Source of the DNA: an uncultured Christensenellaceae bacterium
Lineage (GTDB): Bacteria > Bacillota > Clostridia > Christensenellales > UBA3700
Direction: 5' to 3'
Assembly: GCA_910588545.1 (NCBI GenBank)
Contig: CAJUOU010000011.1
Span: 1 to 24,028 of the forward strand
DNA length: 24,028 nucleotides
Below, in pieces: positions 16,383 to 23,933 of the stretch; position 1 is the stretch's first letter; every line of letters starts with the position of its first letter. The notes beneath the pieces were generated by a model. That model was not told the DNA's origin and searched no databases. It saw only the letters and a program-made list of their open reading frames with translations. The position numbers were made by a program, and so were the translations under genes.

Positions 16383-16408
16383 AAAACTATCAAAAATCGA
16401 TATTAAAC
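16381..16408 (+). repeat. Dispersed intergenic repeat, copy B
   Basis: It contains CTATCAAAAATCGATATTAA at 16387-16406. Together with six preceding A bases it is identical over 26 positions to the copy at 22985-23010. It begins directly at the nagA stop codon. Confidence 0.75.
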
Positions 16409-16410
16409 TA

Positions 16411-16439
16411 AAAATAACCGAGTTGAACTCGGTTATTTT
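16411..16439. terminator. Bidirectional terminator between nagA and the FAD oxidoreductase gene
   Basis: Two perfect 14-base arms (AAAATAACCGAGTT and its complement) surround one central base. T runs at both ends allow termination of both convergent transcripts. Confidence 0.9.
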
Positions 16440-16549
16440 CTATTATTCGTGTGCACAATTCATTGATTGTTTTTATTATCCACGGGATATTTTTAAATTT
16501 GTAATCAATTAAATTTACTACTCAAACAGTCATAATTAACAACATCATT

Positions 16550-17944
16550 TTATCTATTTAAAAGCATTTCACGAGCCATTTTTACACCCATAACAGATGC
16601 CATCATAAGCCCACGTGTCCAACCCGAACTATCCCCTAAACAATGTAAATTCTTAATGTTTGTATTTAACTTGTCGTCCATTTTAATTTTGTTACTATAA
16701 AACTTTAATTCAGGGGAATAAAGCAATGTTTCGGGGCTTGCAAATCCAGGTACCACCTCATCCACCGCCTTTATAAAATTGATTATATTGAGCATTGGTC
16801 TGTACGGCATAGCACTTGTTATATCCCCTGCTACGGCATCGGGTAAAGTAGGTCTTACATTGCTGTTATCAAGTTCCTTTTGCCAAGTACGCTTTCCGTC
16901 AAGTATATCCCCATACCTTTGAACTAGCACCTTGCCGTTGCCAAGCATGTTAGTAAGCTCTCCAACCTTTTGCGCATACGCTATTGGTTGGTTAAACGGC
17001 TCGGTGAATTTAGCACTGCACAATATGGATAGATTTGTATTGTTTGACTTTTTCTCCTTATATGAGTGTCCGTTTACAACCGCCAAATCGTTGTCATAGT
17101 TCTCCTGACTTACAAACCCGCCCGGGTTTTGACAAAATGTTCTTACTTTATTTTTAAACGGCTTAGGGTAACCGATAAGTTTGGATTCATAAAGTACATT
17201 GTTTACTTCCTCCATAATTTCGTTGCGAACTTCCACACGAACTCCAATATCCACAACACCTGCCTCGTGTAAAATATTATGTTCCTCGCAAATATTCTCA
17301 AGCCAATCCGCACCGCGTCTGCCTGTAGCGATAACCGTTTTTTTTGCTAAATACTCAACTTTGCTTTTATTTTCCTCCGCAATTACTCCAAGACATTCGT
17401 CCCCATTCATAATTATATCAAGTACATTGACATTAAACTTAATCTCAACCCCGTTATTTAGCAAAAACTGTTCTATCTTAAAGTAAATTTCCTGCGCTTT
17501 TTCCGTACCCAAGTGTCTTATAGGACAATCAACCAACTTTAAACCCGCTTGGATAGCTTTTTTACGGATATCTTTTACTTTTTCGGAATTCCCTATACCC
17601 TCAACCTTACTATCTGCACCAAACTCAAGATATAAGCTATCTGCATATTTTATAAGCTCTTCTGCCATTTCCGTACCAATAAGCTCGGGTAAATCTCCTC
17701 CTACTTCGGAGCTTAAAGACAATTTACCGTCGGAAAAAGCACCTGCACCACTAAACCCCGTAGTAATGTTACAATATGGTTTGCAGTTTACGCATTGTTT
17801 GGTTTTAGACTTAGGACACACCCGCTTTTCAACGGCGCGTCCCTTTTCGATTATAAGTATTTTATCCTTTGCACCCTTTTTTACAAGTTCCAATGCGGTA
17901 AAAATTCCCGCAGGTCCCGCTCCTACAATTATCAAATCATACAT
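16550..17944 (-). CDS. FAD-dependent oxidoreductase, COG2509 type
   Basis: This 464-residue flavoprotein is probably a cytoplasmic NAD(P)/FAD-dependent dehydrogenase with unknown substrate. Residues 1-30 hold the dinucleotide motif IVGAGPAGIFTALEL. A Cys cluster CPKSKTKQCVNCKPYC is followed by GFSGAGAFSDGKLSLS, typical of this family. ATGRRGADWLE lies mid-protein, and the C-terminal FAD contact is LHCLGDSSGWTRGLMMASVMG. A reading frame extends seven codons further upstream. I chose the internal ATG because AGGAGG sits just before it and the longer version would start inside the leader terminator. The gene has its own promoter and a purine-type riboswitch in its leader. It is convergent with nagA. 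Confidence 0.85.
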   Translation of the reverse strand: MYDLIIVGAGPAGIFTALELVKKGAKDKILIIEKGRAVEKRVCPKSKTKQCVNCKPYCNITTGFSGAGAFSDGKLSLSSEVGGDLPELIGTEMAEELIKYADSLYLEFGADSKVEGIGNSEKVKDIRKKAIQAGLKLVDCPIRHLGTEKAQEIYFKIEQFLLNNGVEIKFNVNVLDIIMNGDECLGVIAEENKSKVEYLAKKTVIATGRRGADWLENICEEHNILHEAGVVDIGVRVEVRNEIMEEVNNVLYESKLIGYPKPFKNKVRTFCQNPGGFVSQENYDNDLAVVNGHSYKEKKSNNTNLSILCSAKFTEPFNQPIAYAQKVGELTNMLGNGKVLVQRYGDILDGKRTWQKELDNSNVRPTLPDAVAGDITSAMPYRPMLNIINFIKAVDEVVPGFASPETLLYSPELKFYSNKIKMDDKLNTNIKNLHCLGDSSGWTRGLMMASVMGVKMAREMLLNR

Positions 17945-17957
17945 AATTTTTCCTCCT

Positions 17958-18012
17958 AAAAACAAAAATAGCTAAAGTTAATCTATACACAAGTGGCATA
18001 GTAAACTTTAGC
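17958..18012 (-). terminator. Leader terminator overlapping the riboswitch aptamer
   Basis: GCTAAAGTT (from 18012) pairs with AACTTTAGC (to 17971), extended by CTAT/ATAG with a small bulge, and is followed by TATTTTTGTTTTT. The left arm is part of aptamer L3, P3, the P3-P1 joining strand and P1, so the terminator and folded aptamer exclude each other. The gene's RBS follows directly. Confidence 0.75.
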
Positions 18013-18057
18013 AAGTTTGTAGAAACGCTCACGCAATATGTGAACTTATATGTCCAA
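17993..18057 (-). promoter_or_regulatory. Purine riboswitch aptamer (guanine-type core)
   Basis: The minus-strand RNA carries the purine-riboswitch core in order. J1/2 is AUAUAA. P2 is GUUCAC/GUGAGC with a 7-base loop AUAUUGC. J2/3 is GUUUCUAC, identical to the consensus. P3 is AAACU/AGUUU with loop UGCUAA, and J3/1 is ACUAUG. Cytosine in J3/1 at the position equivalent to C74 of xpt suggests guanine rather than adenine. The GG/CC loop-loop contact of classic members is replaced by GC/GC, which still pairs. P3 and L3 are shorter or weaker than usual. P1 is about GGACAUA/UAUGCC with one bulged A. Confidence 0.8.
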
Positions 18058-18065
18058 CCTAGTTG

Positions 18066-18093
18066 ATTATACCACAAATAATTATTTTGTCAA
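18066..18093 (-). promoter_or_regulatory. Promoter of the riboswitch-controlled oxidoreductase gene
   Basis: TTGACA (18093-18088), 16 bases, TATAAT (18071-18066), both perfect hexamers. Transcription should begin at about 18059, immediately before the aptamer. Confidence 0.8.
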
Positions 18094-18194
18094 GACTTAT
18101 TTAAAAATTATAATAAATATTTTTAAGTATATAAATTTATCTTATATCTACTTTATTATTTTAACACAATTTTTGTGAATTTACAATATCCAAC

Positions 18195-18236
18195 TAAAAA
18201 ATAAGGATAATTAAGCCAGATAACCTAATTACCCTT
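18195..18236 (-). terminator. Rho-independent terminator of the ABC permease operon
   Basis: AAGGGTAATTA and TAATTATCCTT form an 11-bp stem (one G-U pair) around a 12-base loop, followed by ATTTTTTAG on the minus strand, about 70 bases past the permease stop. Confidence 0.8.
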
Positions 18237-18305
18237 AAGATATTAAAAGAATTTTTTATCAAGTATACACCGCATAAAAATCATACAAGTTTTTTATCTG
18301 TATTT

Positions 18306-20750
18306 TTATCCCCTTTCTCTTAAAAGAGTTGCGGGAGCGATTTTTTTGACAGGTATTGCACACAGCATCGAAACAATATATATAAGCAGAGGAATTGCAA
18401 AAATTATGCCAACTATATATCCCCAAGGGATTACAAAAGCAAATCTACCAACGCCTATTATACTGCCAGCAAGTGACAACAATGGAGTTGTAACCAAGCC
18501 ACCCACAATAGCACCAACTAAACTTCCAAGCAAACCTAAAATTACCATTGCAACTGCAATCTGTGTCATTATATTTGGTGTAGTATAACCAAGAGCTTTG
18601 TAAATCGCATAAACTCTCTTTTCTCGCAAAAGCTTTAGCCTTATAAGCATAACCAAAAGCAAACAAATTACTAATGCTGTAATTGATATAAACACAGCCA
18701 TAACCGCGTCCGCTGCAGTTTCAACAGTTCTCAAAAATGTATCTTCAATCAAACTTCTTCCGGTGTAAAACCCACGAAAATTAATTGTATCCACATTAAA
18801 TGTTTTCATAAGGTGCTGATATATTTGACTGCTTGTCGGAACTTTTCCTTTTTCAAAATAAAAATATCTGCCAATATTATTTTCTTTTGCATAATCATCG
18901 TTGAAATAAAAAGATAACAACTCAAAAGTTCCCATAAAATCGCCTTGATTAAGCACCGATTGATAAAATCCCACGATAACACATTCCCTAAATACTTCCC
19001 CGCTATCGGGAGTAAACTTTATCGTAACACTGTCGCCTATGTTATATCCCCTTTCTTTTGCAGAGCTTACTTCCCATAAAATTTCATTTGCGTATTTAGG
19101 ATTTCGTCCTTCGTAAACCATTTTTGTATTTAGTTTTTCAAAGTCCTCGTAATAATATCCCATAGCGTATGATTCGCCTATATATCCGCCTGTTCCAATC
19201 GATTGCCAAGTATCATACTTATAACCATCCATTTGCCTTATCGCCTCATAATAAGGGTCCTTGTTCTCGTAATCAAAACCAATGCACCAATCCGGAACTT
19301 CCATTGCAGACATATTGATAATTGCCGTTTGGTCCACTTTAAGGTTAAAATATACCACACTTACAAAAGAGGATAAAAGCGACATAATAAGCACGATAGC
19401 AACAACCATAATACTTCTGCCACGCTCGCCTACTACACTTTTTACACCCAATGCAGCATTGACGGGAACTTTTGATTTTGAAAGTGGCGCAAAGTTAGTT
19501 TTAAAAGAATGTGTTTCGATATTATTACGCATTGCAGATAACGGAGTAACCCTTTTAACTCTACTTGTTGCAAGCATTACAACCACACTTATAACTGCAA
19601 TTATCAAAGCTATTGCAACAAAAACACTTCCAACATTCAAGCCTATTGCTTTTCTGCACTCTAGTCTTGCCATATCAGTTATAATATTTACAAATGTAGG
19701 CATCAACGTAATACCCAAAATTATACCTACAATCATACAAATACCACTTATTACGCCGTAAATAGCAAGATAGCTCAACCGCAACATATTGGTTGTATAT
19801 CCAAGCGATTTCCAAACACCAAGATTTCGCACATCATCCATAATTGAGGACCTAACTAAAAACGCTATTACCAAAGCAACAATCATTGCAATAAGCACCG
19901 CAAACGCAATCAATGCCGCGCCTAATATCATAATAAACGAGCGAGTAGAATCCATAAACGCTAGTTTGTTGGAAAAGCCGTAAATCATATTTTCGATAAA
20001 ATGCTCCAACATATAGTTTTTGTACAAATTAGTGACAACAGTTCTTAGTTCGATTAATTTTTGTTCACATTCACGGTCAGTTTTATATTTTAATCTTACA
20101 TCAAATCTATTTAAAATGTCAAAATCGTTATCTGTTTTTGCAAAATCTGCAATCATGTTGTAAAATTCGCCGTCAACATAATAAGCATTAGTTTGATATA
20201 TATCGCACATGCTGTCATAAATACCGGCAACATAACCTTGATATTGCTCTCCGCTATAAAAAAATGTTATAGGAGACCCGATTTCTATAGTAGTTGTTGC
20301 AATCAAATTGCCTGTAACATAAAGTTTAAAACCTTCTCCTTGAACAGTATCTCTTAACCTAGGTTTGTAATTGTCATTCTCGGCATCTACGTTGTACAAC
20401 ATAAATTGTCTGCTTAACATATTACCCTTGCCTTTATTGATTATAAAGTGAAAATAACCGTCGTTTTGAGAAGGATATTTTAAATGATACAAATTTTTTA
20501 AATCATAATTTTCAATATCATCTCGTTTTTTAAGTTCTTCTTCAAACAAATCTGCAAATTCATTACTGCTGGATAAGAAAGTTGCATCTGCCGAATTAGT
20601 CAAAATTTTTGTATTTTCATACAAATCACCCATACCAAGGCAGATTGAAAGCCCGATTATCATCATCATTACAGATAAAACTACAAACAAACCGGTTATT
20701 ACAAAACCTGTTTTACCCTTGTGGAAATGAGATTTAATAATACTAAACAT
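18306..20750 (-). CDS. ABC transporter permease with two FtsX-type domains
   Basis: This 814-residue membrane protein has about eight transmembrane segments: one near the N-terminus (~14-40), three at ~270-395, one at ~443-466 and three at ~680-795. Two large extracellular domains lie at ~45-265 and ~470-675. This is the duplicated FtsX/MacB-like permease plan common in Gram-positive antimicrobial-peptide or lipoprotein-related transporters (SalY/YtrF style). Repeated cytoplasmic phrases RNLGVWKSLGYTTNMLR and KRVYAIYKALGYTTPN mark the coupling segments of the two halves. The ATG is one base after the ATPase stop codon, so the two are co-translated. Substrate unknown; envelope stress or peptide efflux is plausible from the kinase/regulator neighbours. 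Confidence 0.88.
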   Translation of the reverse strand: MFSIIKSHFHKGKTGFVITGLFVVLSVMMMIIGLSICLGMGDLYENTKILTNSADATFLSSSNEFADLFEEELKKRDDIENYDLKNLYHLKYPSQNDGYFHFIINKGKGNMLSRQFMLYNVDAENDNYKPRLRDTVQGEGFKLYVTGNLIATTTIEIGSPITFFYSGEQYQGYVAGIYDSMCDIYQTNAYYVDGEFYNMIADFAKTDNDFDILNRFDVRLKYKTDRECEQKLIELRTVVTNLYKNYMLEHFIENMIYGFSNKLAFMDSTRSFIMILGAALIAFAVLIAMIVALVIAFLVRSSIMDDVRNLGVWKSLGYTTNMLRLSYLAIYGVISGICMIVGIILGITLMPTFVNIITDMARLECRKAIGLNVGSVFVAIALIIAVISVVVMLATSRVKRVTPLSAMRNNIETHSFKTNFAPLSKSKVPVNAALGVKSVVGERGRSIMVVAIVLIMSLLSSFVSVVYFNLKVDQTAIINMSAMEVPDWCIGFDYENKDPYYEAIRQMDGYKYDTWQSIGTGGYIGESYAMGYYYEDFEKLNTKMVYEGRNPKYANEILWEVSSAKERGYNIGDSVTIKFTPDSGEVFRECVIVGFYQSVLNQGDFMGTFELLSFYFNDDYAKENNIGRYFYFEKGKVPTSSQIYQHLMKTFNVDTINFRGFYTGRSLIEDTFLRTVETAADAVMAVFISITALVICLLLVMLIRLKLLREKRVYAIYKALGYTTPNIMTQIAVAMVILGLLGSLVGAIVGGLVTTPLLSLAGSIIGVGRFAFVIPWGYIVGIIFAIPLLIYIVSMLCAIPVKKIAPATLLRERG

Positions 20751-20751
20751 A

Positions 20752-21525
20752 TTACCACCCCATTTCGTCCAAAAAGGACTTAAGAGTTTCTAACCTTTCC
20801 TTTTCATTTGATTTATCGTATTCTCCAAGTGTAATCTCATTTAAAATAACACCGTCTTTAAGGTAAAGCACACAATTCCCCCTTACTGCACTTTTCATAT
20901 CGTGAGTAACCATAACGATATTTTTACCTTCTCTATGGAACTTGTTCATCAAATCAAGCACTGCAATAGAGTTTGCGGAGTTTAAGGCACCTGTAGGCTC
21001 ATCGGCAAAAATCACTTTCGGATTATTGATAATAGCTCTTACTAAGCCTACTCTTTGAAGTTCACCACCTGACATTTGAGAAGGGAATTTTTTGTACATT
21101 TCGGCAGGTATACCTACCAAGTCAAAGTACTCGCATGCTTTTTTATAAACATCTTTTCTTGCAAGTCCCGACAAATATCCACTTGCAAGCACATTATCCA
21201 TTACGGACATATTGTCATTCAAAAACACTTCCTGAAAAATAAAACCGCAATTATTACGCCTAAATTTTGCAAGGCGGTCATTGGAATATTCGGAAATTTT
21301 CTCGCCCGCAAAAACAATGTCGCCAAGCGTTGGCTTATCCATACCCGATAAAGCATACAACAAGGTAGACTTACCGCTACCGCTGTTACCCATAATCACG
21401 GTAAAATCTCCGTCAGCAATCTGCAAATCCAAGTTATTCAATACGTGTTGTTGCACTCCGCCTACAGAAAACGATTTGCATAACCCCTCGGTTACAATAA
21501 TATTTACAAACTTTTTATCTTCCAT
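20752..21525 (-). CDS. ABC transporter ATP-binding protein (MacB/LolD-like)
   Basis: This 257-residue ATPase energises the adjacent permease at the inner membrane face. Visible are Walker A GNSGSGKST (46-54), the Q-loop IFQEVFLNDNMSV, signature SGGELQRV (152-159), Walker B VIFADEPTGAL (171-181) and the H-loop His208. The signature and EPTGAL wording are typical of the FtsX-coupled exporter family. RBS AAAGGAGAAAAT lies before the ATG. An upstream dyad (21584-21610) and a TATAAT box suggest separate control from the kinase gene. Confidence 0.93.
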   Translation of the reverse strand: MEDKKFVNIIVTEGLCKSFSVGGVQQHVLNNLDLQIADGDFTVIMGNSGSGKSTLLYALSGMDKPTLGDIVFAGEKISEYSNDRLAKFRRNNCGFIFQEVFLNDNMSVMDNVLASGYLSGLARKDVYKKACEYFDLVGIPAEMYKKFPSQMSGGELQRVGLVRAIINNPKVIFADEPTGALNSANSIAVLDLMNKFHREGKNIVMVTHDMKSAVRGNCVLYLKDGVILNEITLGEYDKSNEKERLETLKSFLDEMGW

Positions 21526-21583
21526 ATTTTCTCCTTTTGCGGATTGTATATTTCAAATCATAACACTTTTAAATCTAAAAATA

Positions 21584-21617
21584 TAGATGACTCAAATCTT
21601 CCGTCATCTACATTATA
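21584..21617 (-). promoter_or_regulatory. TATAAT box and perfect 8-bp inverted repeat before the ABC genes
   Basis: TAGATGAC and GTCATCTA (21584-21591, 21603-21610) form a dyad with an 11-base spacer, directly downstream of TATAAT (21617-21612, minus strand). It is followed by ATATTTTTAG. It may be a terminator after the kinase gene or an operator at the start of an ABC transcript. No good -35 box was found. Confidence 0.45.
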
Positions 21618-21673
21618 TAACTAAAATATGAGGCAAACTTTTTCTATAATCTTTCTTTTCTTTCCCAATTCTT

Positions 21674-21695
21674 TCCGAAAATCGGCACTAAAACA
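21674..21695 (+). repeat. Possible degenerate copy of the dispersed repeat
   Basis: TCCGAAAATCGGCACTAAAA resembles copy A at roughly three quarters of positions. It lies just past the kinase gene stop codon. Weak on its own. Confidence 0.3.
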
Positions 21696-21710
21696 CAATT
21701 TTACTACCAT

Positions 21711-22943
21711 TTACTGCTCAAAACTTTTCATTACAGGCAAAATAAGCTCCACTACAAAACCGTTATCGTTGTAACAATTCATATCTCCGCCCATTCGTAT
21801 AACAAGCTTTCTGCAAATATTAAGTCCCAAACCTTGTCCCAATTTTTCTTCCGTTTTTTCGCCACGATAAAACCTATCCATAATATAGCTTAGCTGCTCG
21901 GGAACAACGCCATCGCCATAGTCCTTAAATTTAACTTTTAGCTGCTCTCCTTGCAAAGTCATATCCACTTTTATATCAGTATCCGCGTATTTATATGAGT
22001 TTGCAATAATATTATCCACAATTTGAATCATTCTGTTTTTGTCATACAAAATGTTACAACTTATATCATCCCCAAAAACTATCTTTCCGTTATAATCGCA
22101 CTCGGTTATAAGTTTTTTAAAATCTTCTTGGCTTTGTTTTGTAATAAACACATTAAGCTGTCCTTCTTCCTCAAGTGCTTTTTGATAAAAATCGTTTACC
22201 AAATTATCTATCGCATTGGCCTTATTGGAAATTACAGTGTAATTTTCGTTGCCATCCACTGCAAAACCGCACTCCGCAACAGCTTTTATCGTGGATAAAG
22301 GTGTTTTGATTTCGTGCCCTATCTCTTGCAAAAGTCTGCGACGCTCCATATATACGCTTTGCTCGGCTATCCTGCTTTCCCTCAAATTGTTACGCATAAT
22401 GTCAAAAGCTTCGCCAAATGCCCCAAATGACATATACTTATCCAAAATCAGTGGGGAATCTAGGTTACCTTTTGCAACTTCCTGTGCAAAACTTTTAAGA
22501 CTATTAAATGGTTTTACCGTACGTTTGTAAATAAAATAACAGCCTATAGCCATTGCTAAACCAAGCACTACAAATGATACCTCAACTATCCATATCAAAG
22601 TGTTTCGCATACTGTAAAATCTTGCATTAGACTCTGTATAAAAAATGATTTTTTTATCCCCGTAGTCTACGACAATATCTCCGTCAGCCAAAGCTTTGCT
22701 TAACCTTGTTTCAATCGCCATTTCGGGAACATCCTTTGATGATTTTAACACCTCGCCCGTTTTGTCTATCAATGCATAATGATAAACTATCTCTTTCGGC
22801 TCCGTGCAAAAATCCAAACCTTGAACAACTTCGTTTATATAAACAGTATCTACTTTTTTATAGTCAAAGCTTAGTCCTATCCCCAAGCATACCGCACCTA
22901 TCACTATAAAAATTAAACATAAACTCACAATAAATTTTTTCAT
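21711..22943 (-). CDS. Sensor histidine kinase
   Basis: The 410-residue protein (from the ATG at 22943) has TM1 (4-25), an extracytoplasmic sensor of about 90 residues, TM2 (115-138) and a HAMP-like linker (141-185). The dimerisation/phosphoacceptor segment is EIGHEIKTPLS (His210). The ATPase domain has N-box DNIIANSYKYA (Asn315), G1 DYGDG (341-345), F-box DRFYRG and G2 GQGLGLNI (369-376). The frame continues 18 codons upstream. GGTGGAGAGAGT just before the internal ATG and the hydrophobic start MKKFIVSLCL make 22943 the real start. It follows its response regulator by 89 bases, with a dispersed repeat in that gap, and probably controls the ABC genes. Confidence 0.92.
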   Translation of the reverse strand: MKKFIVSLCLIFIVIGAVCLGIGLSFDYKKVDTVYINEVVQGLDFCTEPKEIVYHYALIDKTGEVLKSSKDVPEMAIETRLSKALADGDIVVDYGDKKIIFYTESNARFYSMRNTLIWIVEVSFVVLGLAMAIGCYFIYKRTVKPFNSLKSFAQEVAKGNLDSPLILDKYMSFGAFGEAFDIMRNNLRESRIAEQSVYMERRRLLQEIGHEIKTPLSTIKAVAECGFAVDGNENYTVISNKANAIDNLVNDFYQKALEEEGQLNVFITKQSQEDFKKLITECDYNGKIVFGDDISCNILYDKNRMIQIVDNIIANSYKYADTDIKVDMTLQGEQLKVKFKDYGDGVVPEQLSYIMDRFYRGEKTEEKLGQGLGLNICRKLVIRMGGDMNCYNDNGFVVELILPVMKSFEQ

Positions 22944-22984
22944 ACTCTCTCCACCGATTACGCTTTTTGGCAAATTAACAATGC

Positions 22985-23012
22985 AAAAAACTATCAAAAA
23001 TCGATATTAATT
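22985..23012 (+). repeat. Dispersed intergenic repeat, copy C
   Basis: It is identical to copy B over 26 positions (22985-23010), including CTATCAAAAATCGATATTAA. It lies between the response regulator stop and the kinase start. Confidence 0.75.
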
Positions 23013-23032
23013 TAAAATTACGTACATCTATA

Positions 23033-23683
23033 TTATTCAAATTTATATCCTATACCCCAAATCGTGGTTATAAATTCTCCTTGATATTTTTCCAATTTCT
23101 CTCGTATTCTTCTTATATGAATATTAAGAGTGTTGTCACTGTAATATCCCGCACCCCATACATTTTTGATTATATCGTCTTTGTCAAGTACTTTGCCACG
23201 GTTGTCAAATAAATAGATAAAAAGCTTAAACTCCATATTTTTTAAGCTTATGCTTTCGTCTCCACGTCTTATAATCATAGCCGCTTTGTCAACGGTTAAA
23301 TCCTTGTAAACCTCGATTGCTTTGTTTTCCTTTTCCAATAAATTTTTTACCTTAAGCAACAAAACTTGCAATGAAAATGGTTTGATAATATAATCATCCG
23401 CCCCCAAATAATAGCCCTTTAGCAAATCTCTTTCCTCACTGCGGGCGGAAATCAATAAAATTTTTGCCAAAGGCGACTTCTCGCGTATAATTGAAATACA
23501 ATCATATCCGCTATTTCTGCCAAGATTGATATCCAATAAAACGACTTTCACGCTGTCGCTTATATTATTTACAGCCATTGCAGTGTATTCCGCATGAACA
23601 GGCACGCCAAACATACCAAAATATTTGGCTACACTGTCGGCGAGCTCCTTTTCGTCGTCAATTATCCATACCGATTGCGTCAT
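23033..23683 (-). CDS. OmpR-family response regulator
   Basis: The 216-residue regulator has a receiver domain with acidic pocket Asp9/Asp10, phospho-acceptor Asp51 (VVLLDINLG), Ser79 switch residue and Lys101 (IIKPF). A C-terminal winged-helix DNA-binding domain (~125-216) ends RRIREKLEKYQGEFITTIWGIGYKFE-like, the standard OmpR ending. AAAGGTGG precedes the ATG. It is the first gene of the two-component/ABC module and is likely to activate the module in response to the kinase. Confidence 0.93.
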   Translation of the reverse strand: MTQSVWIIDDEKELADSVAKYFGMFGVPVHAEYTAMAVNNISDSVKVVLLDINLGRNSGYDCISIIREKSPLAKILLISARSEERDLLKGYYLGADDYIIKPFSLQVLLLKVKNLLEKENKAIEVYKDLTVDKAAMIIRRGDESISLKNMEFKLFIYLFDNRGKVLDKDDIIKNVWGAGYYSDNTLNIHIRRIREKLEKYQGEFITTIWGIGYKFE

Positions 23684-23712
23684 ATTACCACCTTTTATAT
23701 ATAATATTACAT

Positions 23713-23741
23713 ATTATAAGCTTTATATAAAGTATAGCATA
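23713..23741 (-). promoter_or_regulatory. Probable promoter of the response regulator operon
   Basis: The minus strand shows an extended -10 (TGCTATACT) ending at 23731 and a second TATAAT at 23718-23713. A 12-bp palindrome CTTTATATAAAG (23721-23732) overlaps. No clear -35 was found, so the exact start is uncertain. Confidence 0.35.
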
Positions 23742-23873
23742 TATTTTTTATAAATTAAATATGTAAAGGAAAATTATTTATAAAATTTCTTTCCTATTTA
23801 TTTCTTAAACATTACTCTCTTATAAATTTTGGGCTATAATACTCATTTTAAACATACTAAAGTCTTTAGAAAT

Positions 23874-23907
23874 ACACAAAACCAAGCAATTTCTTACTTG
23901 GTTTTGT
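23874..23907 (-). terminator. Rho-independent terminator of the truncated dockerin protein gene
   Basis: ACAAAACCAAG and CTTGGTTTTGT form an 11-bp stem around a 10-base loop, 27 bases past the stop codon. Its T-rich arm is followed by GTATTTC on the minus strand. Confidence 0.75.
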
Positions 23908-23933
23908 AATGTTTAAAAGTATAAATTATTTTA

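Noticed and set aside
17945..17965. Seven-codon upstream extension of the FAD oxidoreductase
   Set aside because: It would start in the terminator T run and include the AGGAGG that serves the internal ATG.
22944..22997. Eighteen-codon upstream extension of the histidine kinase
   Set aside because: It runs through the dispersed repeat, and the internal ATG has a strong RBS and a proper membrane-helix start.
1567..23736. Identical 15-mer TATACTTTATATAAA in the promoters of the small-ORF operon (1567-1581) and the response regulator (23722-23736)
   Set aside because: In DNA this AT-rich, several chance 15-base matches are expected within a window of this length.
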